30,659 bases of DNA. Origin: Saprospiraceae bacterium (GTDB lineage: Bacteria; Bacteroidota; Bacteroidia; Chitinophagales; Saprospiraceae). Location of the stretch: contig JADKAA010000010.1 in the NCBI GenBank assembly GCA_016715465.1, forward strand, positions 1 to 30,659. The letters run 5' to 3'. This document shows, piece by piece, positions 9,500 to 18,867 of the stretch; within the stretch, counting starts at the first letter, position 1; every line of letters begins with the position of its first letter. Below the pieces are notes generated by a model. The model saw nothing but the letters and a program-made list of their open reading frames with translations, ran no database searches and had not been told where the DNA came from. Position numbers and translations under genes: made by a program.

Positions 9500-9530
9500 C
9501 TAAAATAAAAACACATCCAGGGTTTCCAAA
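9500..9530 (-). promoter_or_regulatory. Bacteroidota-type promoter for the neuD-like gene
   Basis: On the minus strand, TTTG (9530-9527) is followed after exactly 19 bases by TATTTTAG (9507-9500), matching the Bacteroidota consensus TTTG / TAnnTTTG at all fixed positions but one. The start codon at 9479 follows about 20 bases later, leaving a short leader. Confidence 0.6.
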
Positions 9531-9553
9531 ACAATGAACGATCTATTAAGAGA

Positions 9554-9596
9554 AATCGGGTACTAGTACTTTTACGAAACTCGTAGATTTCCGATT
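9554..9596. other. Compact three-stem inverted-repeat element
   Basis: An outer stem AATCGG/CCGATT (9554-9559 with 9591-9596) encloses two further inverted repeats: the 10-base palindrome GTACTAGTAC (9560-9569) and the hairpin TACGA-aac-TCGTA (9573-9585). It sits just after the glycosyltransferase stop and just before the neuD promoter. It has no T-run, so it is not a standard terminator. It could be a protein-binding site or an RNA fold; no known family is recognised. Confidence 0.45.
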
Positions 9597-9608
9597 AACG
9601 GCGGGAAA

Positions 9609-10765
9609 TTATTGTGCCGCAAGCAGTTCGAGGTATTTTTTGCGGAGGAGGGAGTGAAGGACTGGCTGGTCAAAATGCTGCTCAATATGATGACGGAGGG
9701 TCTTTGCAAACTGCTGTAAAACAGCCGGGTTATCTAATGCATATTGCATCTGTTGAAAAAGCGCTTCTTCATTTTTTACTTCGAATAGCAATCCTGTTAC
9801 TGCATGTTCCACTATATCAATATTCCCATCAATACGGGAACAGATAATGGGACAACCATCGCACCGGCCTGTAATAATACATTAGGAAAACCTTCCCGGT
9901 GGGAAGGATGAACCAACGCAAATGATAAATGCATGAAATATTCTACCGCATCACTCCAGCCGGCCATGATAACTGCCGGATGAGTTTGTATCAATTGACG
10001 GGCCTTATCGCTGACAGGATCCACTTCATCTTCAAAAGCGCCAACCAATACCAGTCGGGTATGAGGATTTGTTGCATGTACTCTGACAAAAGCATTAAGC
10101 AGCTCATCCATTCCTTTGTCGTGTACGATGCGGCCAACTGATAAAAAATATTTCAGCGACGGATCATAGTTCATCCGCCTCTTTGTTTCCTCAATTTTTT
10201 CTTCTGAGAGGGCCGGTATTGAATAACGGGATAAGCTCACCCCGTTACTGGAACCATGGCCAATTACTTCCAGTTTCTTCGGGCTGACCAATTTATTTTC
10301 TATAATGTATTGCTCCATCGAATAGCTGTTGGGCCATACATGTGTAGCTGCTTTGCCGGTCAGCTTTTCCATTGCAATCAGCACTTTACGGCCAAACCCT
10401 TTGGTAGTTACAAAACGCAACCCCGCAATGGTATGAATACGTAGCCTAACTCCTGCAAATTTTGCTGCCAGCATCGCCAGCAGGCCCGCTTTGGGAGTAT
10501 GAGAGTGAACAATATCAGGTTTTTCTTTTTTGAAAAAACGGTACAACAGCCATAAACAACGCAGGTCGCCCAATGGTGTCATTCTCCGTGTCATCGGGAT
10601 AATATGATGGCGGCATTGTTCGTTGGCTTTAACAGTCTCTAATTCCTTTCCATCACTGCTGACCATCACCACGTCAAATCCATTTTCATTCATGTAACGC
10701 ATCTGCCCCCTCAGTAAAACATTGAGTGAAATCGGAGCGGTGGTAATACGGATCAGTTTAGGCAT
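9609..10765 (-). CDS. GT4-family glycosyltransferase, one homopolymer frameshift
   Basis: Cytoplasmic retaining glycosyltransferase with a GT-B fold, likely adding a sugar to the lipid-linked intermediate. N-terminal domain: RITTAPISLNVLLRGQMRYM and KPDIVHSHTPKAGLLAMLAA. C-terminal domain: FLSVGRIVHDKGMDELLNAF, TRLVLVGAFED, then HREGFPNVLLQAGA. The second glutamate of the usual E-x7-E motif is a glutamine here, a replacement I recall from related Bacteroidota enzymes. One more G at 9856-9857 changes MVVPLSVPV into MGCPIICSRIDGNIDIVEHA and joins the last 67 residues, giving about 385 in total. The layout resembles PglA-type and WbnE-type transferases; donor and acceptor are unknown. Confidence 0.88.
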
Positions 10766-10787
10766 AAAAAGAACAGATACAGATGGA

Positions 10788-11558
10788 TTATTTTTTCCCT
10801 TTAAATATTCTCAGGTACAAGTATTGCCAGATAGTGGGATGATACCACAAAGCACTTTCAGCAATACGGCTTTGCACTACTGTTACCCTGTCTTGCAGAA
10901 TATCTTCAACCGCTTTATGCATAAGCGGGATACCTTCACCAAACTGAAGGTAAGGGTACGTAACATAATTATCATCCCCGGTAGCAGGGATGGTCGCCTG
11001 GTACAGGACACCTCCTGTGTCAATTCCCTTATCTACCAGGTGAACAGTAACGCCACAATTGGCGGTATCATTATTTACCATTGCCCAATATCCCCCATGC
11101 ACACCCCTGTATTTGGGTGTAATGCCGGTATGCATATTGATGAAAACTGCTTTCGTACTATCCAGCACCTTCTTAGAAATTATTCTTGTCCCATTTACAA
11201 TCACTACATCAGGATCCAGCTCTTTCAATAATTTAATACAATCTTCATCATTTACAGAAGGGAAATGAACCTTCTTGGCAGCAGGGATTGAATTTTCGTC
11301 AAATTTGTATTGATCCTTTAATTGCGCTATTCTTTTTTTACTGAATATCCTGATCGCCGGAACGATGATCATACTAAACATAATTTGTCCTGTAACTCTG
11401 AAAAAACCAAGCTTTTTCATTCGCCGTTTAGCCAGGGCCATTCCCCGCATAGGCTCCTCAGTAATAACTTTACCGATGGTATGGTAACTACTGATATAAT
11501 TATACAAGGTCACTGTTGAAAAACAGTCAGAGCATAGCATGACGATTTTCTTGTTCAT
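10788..11558 (-). CDS. Formyltransferase-family protein, second copy
   Basis: Intact 256-residue member of the formyltransferase superfamily. The catalytic Asn-His-Asp set is visible: N141 and H143 in INMHTGITPKYRG and D180 in DKGIDTGG. The N-terminal half (KIVMLCSDCFSTVTLYNYI) matches the usual Rossmann start but lacks the classic SLLP loop, which argues for a sugar or other small substrate rather than Met-tRNA. Its ATG overlaps the last bases of the deacetylase gene, so the two are translationally coupled; the next gene is a GT4. It is clearly different in sequence from the formyltransferase at 7974-8710, so the cluster may formylate two different amino groups. Confidence 0.85.
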   Translation of the reverse strand: MNKKIVMLCSDCFSTVTLYNYISSYHTIGKVITEEPMRGMALAKRRMKKLGFFRVTGQIMFSMIIVPAIRIFSKKRIAQLKDQYKFDENSIPAAKKVHFPSVNDEDCIKLLKELDPDVVIVNGTRIISKKVLDSTKAVFINMHTGITPKYRGVHGGYWAMVNNDTANCGVTVHLVDKGIDTGGVLYQATIPATGDDNYVTYPYLQFGEGIPLMHKAVEDILQDRVTVVQSRIAESALWYHPTIWQYLYLRIFKGKK

Positions 11559-12547
11559 CCCTTTTGTGAAATTTCATCATTTAACCCGGACATAGTAATA
11601 CTGCTGAATTGATAATCTCGTTGAAGTTGTTGAAAATATTGCAGGATTTTCTCCAGGAAATTGATATTCTGCTGAAGATTGACCCCAAAATTGTGAGGGT
11701 GCCACCATAAATGAAAAAGCTTTTTCTGTTTCGCCGCATGCAACATAGCTCTTTTTATACGCCTTAACCGTAACCCATCCAAAATGGCAAGCTTATGGCT
11801 GAAAGGACGTAAAAACCTTGACGCAGCAATATTCAGCAGTAAAGAAGACATTACATACTCTTTCGTATGACAATGATGCCCGGTAAGATTGAGGTAAGTG
11901 TCCACAAAACGAAAGGCACGGCGAAGCAAGCTTTCGTCATTTTTATTTCTCCCGGCATACAGCCATGATGTGGGATTGCCACGGTAAGAATCGATACCCA
12001 CTTCCCTGCAGACAGAAAGATACTCTTCATTAAACTGGTTGCGGGGAAAAACAAGGCTCCTTACAATAATGCCCCGGGTTGCCGCAATTTTTTTTGCTGC
12101 CAATAAGTCCTGCCTGAATGCCTCAGGTGTTTGTCCTGGTTCAAGACAATAGTAATGGCAGAAAGTATGCGTTCCAATTTCATGATTATTATTCTCCTTT
12201 ATCTGCTGTAATAATGAGTACCCGAAATGGTATGGATCATCCTGCTCATTATTGCCCACAGCATCAAAAGAATTATAAGGTGAAAGATTGGCCTCATGAT
12301 ATAGCGGCTTCATCTCCGGGCAACTGGCCAGTAATTCTTCCTTGTTCTTTGCAAATAAAAAACCTACTGTAGAAAAAGTTCCTTTCACTCCATATTTCTC
12401 AAACAGCGATAGCATGGCAGGGATAGCCAGTTGCACCCCTAAGATATTAGTACCATAATTCTCAATCGTCCTTTTATCCCTCACCCCCCAGAACAATTCA
12501 AAATCAAGGGAGATAACAAATTTACCTGTATCAAAAGCAACAGACAT
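11555..12547 (-). CDS. NodB-type polysaccharide deacetylase
   Basis: Intact 330-residue carbohydrate esterase 4-like protein expected to remove N- or O-acetyl groups from a sugar or glycan using a divalent metal. Metal-binding residues can be seen: D15 in FVISLDFELFWG (the first motif is SLDFE rather than TFDDG), H127 and H131 in GTHTFCHYY, and R169 in FPRNQF. No signal peptide or membrane segment is visible, so it probably acts in the cytoplasm on a precursor, as proposed for related proteins of capsule clusters. It starts 3 bases after the amidotransferase stop and overlaps the formyltransferase start. Deacetylation next to a formyltransferase suggests acetyl-for-formyl exchange on one amino sugar, which is inference. 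Confidence 0.87.
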   Translation of the reverse strand: MSVAFDTGKFVISLDFELFWGVRDKRTIENYGTNILGVQLAIPAMLSLFEKYGVKGTFSTVGFLFAKNKEELLASCPEMKPLYHEANLSPYNSFDAVGNNEQDDPYHFGYSLLQQIKENNNHEIGTHTFCHYYCLEPGQTPEAFRQDLLAAKKIAATRGIIVRSLVFPRNQFNEEYLSVCREVGIDSYRGNPTSWLYAGRNKNDESLLRRAFRFVDTYLNLTGHHCHTKEYVMSSLLLNIAASRFLRPFSHKLAILDGLRLRRIKRAMLHAAKQKKLFHLWWHPHNFGVNLQQNINFLEKILQYFQQLQRDYQFSSITMSGLNDEISQKG

Positions 12548-12549
12548 AA

Positions 12550-14394
12550 TTAAATATTATTGACCGCACATTTCCTGTACCATACATTCAGTGCAAAAAG
12601 AGTGTAGAGCATTTTGGCCCTTTTTTCATCCGATACTTTTATTTTACGCTGTAACAACCGGCGGATGAACTGCCTGTCTACAAAATTATCTGCATACGAA
12701 TCTGTTGAATCCAGGTAGGCAAAAATAATATCCTTTAATTCCTTATCCACCCATTGTTTCAGAGGAACCTCAAATCCCCGTTTAGGCTGGTTCACCAATT
12801 CTCCGGGCAGGTATTTAACGGCCAGTTGACGCAACAAATGCTTGGTGGTGGTTCCTTTTATTTTATAACTATCCGGCAAACCCGGTGCATACTCCAGCAT
12901 CTCTTTAGAAAGAAAGGGGCTGCGGCCCTCCAGTGAACTGGCCATTGTGGCAATATCCATCTTCACCAACAATATATCCGGGAGGATGGCATTGAAATCC
13001 ATCATCATCAATTTTTGTAATCCGGAAAACGATGAGCGATTGATTGATGAAAGCAAATCTTCTAATTCTTTTATAGTATTTCCTTGCCGTGGTATAAGCT
13101 GCTCATAAAAGCCGCTGAAAATATCCGTAGTAGCAGAGAAATAAATTCCGGTTCCTTTTTGCGAGGCAAGATCAGCTAACCGGTAGAGATAATTCAGTTT
13201 AGACTGCTTTTCATGAGTGATCGGAATGATCTTTTTTACTACCGTGGCTAAAGCACTAAGCATAGCTGAACTGGAAAAGAAGTCATATTTCGCAAAGGGC
13301 ACATACCGGCGGTAACCGCCGAACAATTCATCTGAACCATCGCCATTGAGTATAACTGTAAGGTATTTCTTTGCTTCGCGGCTTACATAATAGCTGGGTA
13401 TAGCTGAATCATCATAAAAAGGTTCGCCATAATTGGCCAGTATTTTTTCAATATCATTCTGCAATGCATCAAACGAAATATTTATCTCTGTATGATGAGT
13501 TTTATATTTAGCAGCCACCAGTTTTGCCAGCGGGGCTTCATCATAAGAACCAGAAAAAGAAACTGTAAAGGTTTTTAAGGAAGAATTATACTGCGATGCA
13601 ATAGCTGTAACAAGTCCGCTGTCAATGCCTCCGCTTAAAAAAGAACCGACTTCCAGATCTGATGATTCCAGTCTTCTTCTGATGGCCGTATGTAATATTG
13701 AATCTACTTTCTCAATGGCCGCTGAAAGTCCATCATTGGTTCGTTGTTCATAAAAGGCTTGTATGTTCCACCATTGATTAAGTGTAACAGCACAATCTGC
13801 AAGACTTACCATGGCATAGTGCCCGGGTGGTAATTCATAAACATCCTTATAGGGAGTAGCCGACCGGTGAAATGCACCATAGCGAAGATATTGTTCAATA
13901 TGTTCTTCATTGATGGAAGATTGCACCTGGTTCTTCAATGCATTTAATTCACTGGCTATTACAAACTTACCGGGTATATTATAATAATAAATTGGTTTTT
14001 TCCCGGCCCTGTCTCTTGCTATAAAAAGGGAATTCGCTTTCCTGTCATAGATAATAAAAGCGAACATACCATCAAAATCATTTAGACAAGTAGTACCTAG
14101 TTTCAGGTAGGCCTGTAAAATCGTTTCGGTATCAGAGTTTGTTTTACATAACAAGCCATGCCGCTTTCTAACCTCCTGGTGATTATATATCTCTCCATTG
14201 AAAATAATAGTCAGATGTTCAGAATGCATTGGCTGCTTACCACTGGCAATATCCAGGATAGCCAGCCTGTGATGGTGCAGTTGCAGGTTACCTTCTGCAA
14301 AAGTCGATTGCTCATCAGGCCCACGATGCCATAGGTCCCTGGTTAGTCTTGGAATGTCAAGCGGAAAATTGATGGAACCGGCTATACCACACAT
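12550..14394 (-). CDS. asnB: Asparagine-synthetase-like amidotransferase, copy 1
   Basis: Intact 614-residue class II glutamine amidotransferase fused to an ATP-dependent synthetase domain. The N-terminal nucleophile Cys2 (MCGIAGSI), HRGPDEQ, HHRLAILD, FNGEIYNH and SDTETI show a working glutaminase. The synthetase P-loop reads FLSGGIDSGL, and the second ATP site reads LNGDGSDELFGGYRRY, where most family members have SGDGGDELFGGY. Within polysaccharide clusters such proteins are thought to amidate uronic acids (WbpS-like) rather than make free asparagine. The UDP-sugar dehydrogenase of this cluster would provide such a uronic acid. It lies 2 bases from the preceding membrane-protein gene and 2 bases from the deacetylase gene. 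Confidence 0.9.
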   Translation of the reverse strand: MCGIAGSINFPLDIPRLTRDLWHRGPDEQSTFAEGNLQLHHHRLAILDIASGKQPMHSEHLTIIFNGEIYNHQEVRKRHGLLCKTNSDTETILQAYLKLGTTCLNDFDGMFAFIIYDRKANSLFIARDRAGKKPIYYYNIPGKFVIASELNALKNQVQSSINEEHIEQYLRYGAFHRSATPYKDVYELPPGHYAMVSLADCAVTLNQWWNIQAFYEQRTNDGLSAAIEKVDSILHTAIRRRLESSDLEVGSFLSGGIDSGLVTAIASQYNSSLKTFTVSFSGSYDEAPLAKLVAAKYKTHHTEINISFDALQNDIEKILANYGEPFYDDSAIPSYYVSREAKKYLTVILNGDGSDELFGGYRRYVPFAKYDFFSSSAMLSALATVVKKIIPITHEKQSKLNYLYRLADLASQKGTGIYFSATTDIFSGFYEQLIPRQGNTIKELEDLLSSINRSSFSGLQKLMMMDFNAILPDILLVKMDIATMASSLEGRSPFLSKEMLEYAPGLPDSYKIKGTTTKHLLRQLAVKYLPGELVNQPKRGFEVPLKQWVDKELKDIIFAYLDSTDSYADNFVDRQFIRRLLQRKIKVSDEKRAKMLYTLFALNVWYRKCAVNNI

Positions 14395-14396
14395 AA

Positions 14397-15773
14397 TTAT
14401 GTAAACCTTTTAAGAATAACATTAAACCACTTGGGATACTGCAATGAAGTTTTTTTGTATACTAATAACAACATAATAAAGTAAAACGGCATACAAGGAA
14501 TCTTATACCTCGACAACGCACCAAAATTTGTTGTAGAAGCGCCTACAGCAACACCAAATACAATAGCAAATACAAAACACATCAGGAGTTTCGGATCTGA
14601 GAATATGTTTTTAAAATATAACAGAACACCTTTTTTTACAAAAAAGAAAGCTGTCAGAAGTAAAAAAATAAGTGACTCAAGAGCTGAAAAAAGAGCAATA
14701 GGGGTATTAACTTCCCATAAAAAAGGCCGGAAAAAAGTAGCAGTAATACTACCAAATACAAGTAATAAAGGATTTGAAGTGTTAAAGTTGAAACCAGATC
14801 CACCTTCTACTTTGATGCTTTCAAAGACCTGGCGCTGTTTTCTCTGATTTTTCAAGCAAGGTATCCAGTTTAAACCCTTGTGCAGCTTCCTGAGATGTAA
14901 AATAATTCAATAGTAAAAGGCAATAGTAATAGAAAAAATAAAGGTAAGCAGAGAAAATATAGTACGAAGGGTACTGTCTTTTATCAATTTATTAGTTTCT
15001 GCAAATAACCATATGGTCATCGCCAGGATAAAGGCCAGAAGAATATAAACTTTGATGATGTATATAAGCAATCCACATATAATTATGAGGAATATGGAAC
15101 TTATTATATTTACTTTTCGTACAAAAACATTAAGCGCCCCGTAAAGAATAAAGCCAATAGCCCCAAAACAAATCGGGTCTTTCAGAAGGCCTGCACTCCA
15201 GAAACAAACACTTGGGATATATATAGCAGCCAGTGCAATCTCCCGCTTATATGCGGGGTAATAATGATAGAAAAACTTGAAAATCCTGATGGAACCGGCA
15301 TAGGCAAAAAAACCAAAACAAAGACTGATGCACAGGTAACTATTCAGGAAAAGCAGAGAGGGTACCAGGCCCAGCCTCGGCGGAAAAAAATTACTTGCCG
15401 AACGCATATAATTGAAGGTAAAGTCATGTTCATAATTATCATAATAAAAATAGGGAGCAAGCGGGTGATCGATATCAATGCTCATACTTGTGGCTATTGT
15501 TTCAATAAAGCCAAAATCATCACTTAGTGCGGCTCTCAGATCTTTATAGCCTGGTAATACAAATTCGTATCACCACCTTTAAAAACAAACTCCGTGACGA
15601 TAGTATAAGCAAAACAAAAAATACTTTATAATAAAAACCCTATAATAAATTTTTTTAAGCGCAGCATTCTTCGGCCGTTCTGCCCTATTTCTAACGATGG
15701 CATATAACACGACCAGGCATAGCGGTACAACTAAAAAATCATTAATAGAAAAAAAACGGAGTGCCAGCAACAT
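14397..15773 (-). CDS. Polytopic membrane protein, candidate polysaccharide polymerase (Wzy-like), frameshifted
   Basis: Hydrophobic protein of about 455 residues after joining three open segments (15773-15579, 15485-14907 and 14855-14397). At least nine membrane-spanning stretches can be seen, for example DFLVVPLCLVVLYAIV, SYLCISLCFGFFAYAG, IISSIFLIIICGLLIYII, IFSLLTFIFSITIAF and LLMCFVFAIVFGVAVGA. A long soluble loop (DIDHPLAPYFYYDNYEHDF) follows the second segment. A multispanning protein of this size with a large loop, surrounded by glycosyltransferases, is what a Wzy polymerase looks like, but sequence conservation in that group is too low to be certain. A flippase is less likely because of the segment count. 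Breaks lie around 15490-15590 and 14860-14905. Confidence 0.7.
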
Positions 15774-15879
15774 AATTATTTAACATTCTTACAAAAACCA
15801 GTAAGGTACATTTTACAGGATAAGCTTCTTGGATTATTCTTCTGGCAGGTAAGCCATTTTCTTCCCGCAGCTCACTGCT

Positions 15880-15923
15880 TAATTAAAAATACAAAACCTT
15901 ATCATCTCATTCAGAGATGATAA
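15880..15923 (-). terminator. Probable terminator: 10-bp perfect hairpin with T-rich tail
   Basis: TTATCATCTC and GAGATGATAA (15899-15908 and 15914-15923) form a perfect 10-bp stem with a 5-base loop. On the minus strand it is followed by GGTTTTGTATTTTTAATT. It lies at the end of the decayed glycosyltransferase and before the membrane-protein gene, a sensible place to stop a transcript. The stem is AT-rich, which weakens the call. Confidence 0.5.
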
Positions 15924-15929
15924 TGGGAT

Positions 15930-16345
15930 TTACGTCTAACGGAGAAACTACTAAGGTATTCCAGCGACATCTACTGAATAGCTTTATTACTACATTTGCC
16001 TCTCTAAGTCATTCTTATATAAAAGCATCTTCAAAATCAAAAATTATTTACTTTCCGAAAATCTTTGCAATAACCCATTCAGCTACTGGTGAATCGGCAG
16101 TCGAAGCACAGCGGTGTATTTACACATAGTCATATTCCCATGACCTGAATAAATCGCAGGTTTTTCTCATCAATCATCCCCCATGCAAGCACATATGAGA
16201 AACATAACTACTTAAATATAGCGTTTTTCTTCCTCGCATGATGAGTAATGAACTTATTGTAAGCGGATACCCTCCTCGTCCAACAAGGGCAGGTAGTGTT
16301 CTAAACGAATTCGCTGGCCTGATGAAATACCACTGGAGAAGTATT
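15930..16345 (-). pseudogene. Decayed glycosyltransferase remnant (relative of the gene at 16503-17627)
   Basis: Only the N-terminal third of a GT-B glycosyltransferase is recognisable, spread over several frames. SSGQRIRLEHYLPLLDEEGI (16342-16260) matches the donor-loop start of this family. LMRKTCDLFRSWEYDYV, then IHRCASTADSPVAEWVIAK and IIFDFEDAF (about 16118-16025), match the segment that reads EYDVVYVH, PFFEWLI and VIYDIDDLVY in the intact upstream neighbour. Stops occur inside the conserved blocks (a TAA between FGK and IIFDF appears to replace a lysine codon), not only in homopolymers. No C-terminal domain follows. I read it as a true relic left between the intact glycosyltransferase and the membrane-protein gene. 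Confidence 0.65.
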
Positions 16346-16502
16346 TATAAATAATATAGAAATTCCAGTGAAAGTTTTGAGGTTGACATAAAATAAATAT
16401 TCGATTTTATAATTACAGAATTCTCTTTACAGGATTAGGCAATTATTTTAGTATAAACAATGACACAAATTGGCTGCAAAGGATTATTATAAGTGCAAGC
16501 TC

Positions 16503-17627
16503 CTAAAAGTGGCTAGTTCGTGCAGCTGGCGCAACCTGCTGCACAATATGTAAGTAGGTATCCTTGTTGGCATGAATTGAAAATTTTTCCTCAACCATTG
16601 AGGCCCCAGCTGCACCCATACGTTGACGCAATTGCCCGTCAATGATAAGCAGTTTAATATACTTTAGCCAATCTTTTTCCTCTTTGGCAAGAAAACCCGT
16701 TTTACCATGTTCCATTATCCTAAAATTGGTGCCAATAGCTGTGGCAATCGTGGGCACTCCTGCCGCCATATACTGCAAGGCTTTTAATCCACTTTTTCCA
16801 TACACCCATTGTTCATCAGGCAGCGGGTACAGACCTATATCAAACCGACCTATTACTTCTGTTTCATAACTATCCTCCCATGACAATGCCTCGGTTGCAA
16901 TACCCTCTATCTTAAAGTCGGCATCACCCATAATAAGCAGCCTGAAGGCAATACCTTCTTGCTGCAATTTTCTGAAAACAGGTTCAAGCAGGTATAAATA
17001 CTTGGAAGTGCTATGGCTACCACTCCATCCCAGTATAACTGGTCGATTAACTATAGAATAATCGCTTTTGGGGTGATACTTTTCAGTATTTATTGTAGAT
17101 GAAATATCTGTTGTTTGAAGATTATATTGTCTTACAAACTGATCTAGGTATGGCGTACAGGTGATTACATGATCAGCATTTTTCATCAGATAAATTGGTT
17201 TTCCTTTTCCCTTTATTCCTGCAATCAGTTTATTCACAGCGCTTTTTGACTCTGCCAGGTAAACCAAGTCGTCAATATCATAAATAACCCGCCTGCTCAG
17301 CCTGCAAATCAACCATTCAAAAAAAGGAATTCCAAAAGGTGTAACCCATAAATGTACATACACAACATCATATTCGGCTAAACGGAAAATATCTTTCATC
17401 CGTTTGAAATACCCGGCACATGTATAAAAAAATTTGTGAATCCAGTGTCCCTTTTGGTAAATTACTTTCCAAAAAGTTTCCCCTACAAATGAACTGGTAT
17501 GCACCTCAAAACCCGCCTCTTCGAAATGTGAATAGTATTGCTCAAACTTAAGCCGTTGACTTGGCGCTTTATCCCTTGGATAAGGCACCAGAAAAAGTAT
17601 TCTCCTCTTTTTTTTTATTTGTCGCAT
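16503..17627 (-). CDS. GT4-like glycosyltransferase, intact
   Basis: Intact 374-residue GT-B transferase. The N-terminal domain shows RILFLVPYPRDKAPSQRLKF, AEYDVVYVHLWVTPFG and RVIYDIDDLVYLAE. The C-terminal domain shows ILGWSGSHSTSKYLYLLEPV, a donor-binding segment, and GKSGLKALQYMAAGVPTIA, the counterpart of the E-x7-E region in this subfamily. No signal or membrane segment is evident, so it is a peripheral cytoplasmic enzyme. Its start lies 10 bases after the stop of the GT4 gene upstream. About 730 bases without an intact gene follow, most of them occupied by a decayed relative. The sugar transferred is unknown. Confidence 0.88.
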   Translation of the reverse strand: MRQIKKKRRILFLVPYPRDKAPSQRLKFEQYYSHFEEAGFEVHTSSFVGETFWKVIYQKGHWIHKFFYTCAGYFKRMKDIFRLAEYDVVYVHLWVTPFGIPFFEWLICRLSRRVIYDIDDLVYLAESKSAVNKLIAGIKGKGKPIYLMKNADHVITCTPYLDQFVRQYNLQTTDISSTINTEKYHPKSDYSIVNRPVILGWSGSHSTSKYLYLLEPVFRKLQQEGIAFRLLIMGDADFKIEGIATEALSWEDSYETEVIGRFDIGLYPLPDEQWVYGKSGLKALQYMAAGVPTIATAIGTNFRIMEHGKTGFLAKEEKDWLKYIKLLIIDGQLRQRMGAAGASMVEEKFSIHANKDTYLHIVQQVAPAARTSHF

Positions 17628-17637
17628 TTCATATCAT

Positions 17638-18867
17638 TTATCCCAAAATAACCTTATAGGCATCACTGTACTGTTTAACTCCTTCCTCCAGGCTATACAC
17701 TTTTGTTATATTGGCCCGTATGGACTGTGGTTCTTTTTGCATCAATCCGGCAATTGCGTCTACAGTTTCTCTGTAGTGCTCAGCAGTAAACCCATACATT
17801 ACTACCCCCCCCCCACTGTCACTTACAATAGCCTCAACATCACCAACCCCGGCATTCACGATCACCGGTATGCCCATAGCAAGCAACTCACCTAACTTTG
17901 TTGGTGAACTGGAAAGTTTAGAATACATAGCTTTTATAAACGAAATACTTACGTCCGATGCTTTGGCAAAAACTGGAACCTCCTGCCTGCTTGCTTCTTT
18001 TAATCAAAATATCATCACTGCTAAGATGAAAAATTGGCAGCCTTGATAAATAAGCTGAGGAGAAGAATGGGTTATAAAAAGAAACTTTGCTTCAGTATAT
18101 TTCTTTTTAATCACTGCAAATAATTCCAACATCTCATCCAGCATGTACCAAGCACCTAACGAACCTAGGTAACTCACTACCAATCCTTTCTCCGGCAAAC
18201 CCAGTCTTATTCTTCCCTTTTTTCGGTCTTCTACACTGGTCAGAGTAAAATGATCCATATCTGCACAGCAGGGTATGACACTCATCGGAACAGCTGGATT
18301 GTAAGAGGGCCAGTTCATTATCTCACCTTTACCAGCATGTGTTAATGATATGATATAGTCAGCCTCCCTGATAAATTCATTTTCCTTCTGCTTATAGTAT
18401 TGGTAAACCTTGCGAAAAAGGAAACTGTTCTGGTTCCATGTACCGGCATCTTTCTTCTCATCGGCCCAAAATCCACGCATATCAAATAAAAACTTCACAC
18501 CGGTGTTCCTTTTCAGGCGTAATCCAAGATCGGCAGCAATGTAACTCCGGCAGTGTATCATATCAAACCGTTGTTGACGATGCAGCCGGAAAGCAGTTCT
18601 CTTCATGCGTACTGAATCGTAATACTTGGACACTAGGGGTGGCTTTGTTGTAAAACTCAGTGGAACCCATGTAATGCCTGCCGCTTTGGTTATTCTGTTA
18701 ATAATATCCTTAAAACGTTCATACCGTTCCTTCTTCTCAAAACTAAGAATGGTAAACCGGTAACCTTCTTTCGATAAACCGACAAGGTAGGGCAGCACCT
18801 GGCTTTGCCCCAACGGATCAGTCATACCATCGTAGGTGATATAAAGTATTTTCTTATTTATGTTCAT
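17638..18867 (-). CDS. GT4-family glycosyltransferase, frameshifted in the middle
   Basis: Glycosyltransferase of about 410 residues once two open segments (18867-18004 and 17928-17638) are joined. N-terminus: KILYITYDGMTDPLGQSQVL, then FDMIHCRSYIAADLGLRLK, VKFLFDMRGFWADE, YIISLTHAGKGEI and a donor-domain strand VVSYLGSLGAWYMLDEML. The second segment carries SSSPTKLGELLAMGIPVIVN, the expected motif of the C-terminal nucleotide-binding half. The connecting 75 bases contain the frame changes (near 18010 and 17935). A run of ten C (17805-17814 on the plus strand) encodes SGGGVV and is in frame as given. The gene start overlaps the end of asnB copy 2 by 14 bases. The FDMRGFWADE motif is typical of transferases in capsule clusters. 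Confidence 0.86.

Noticed and set aside
16238..16354. Plus-strand 38-codon open frame (MSNELIVSGYPPRPTRAG...)
   Set aside because: It lies exactly opposite the conserved minus-strand block of the decayed glycosyltransferase, has no ribosome-binding or promoter signal, and is best explained as a shadow.
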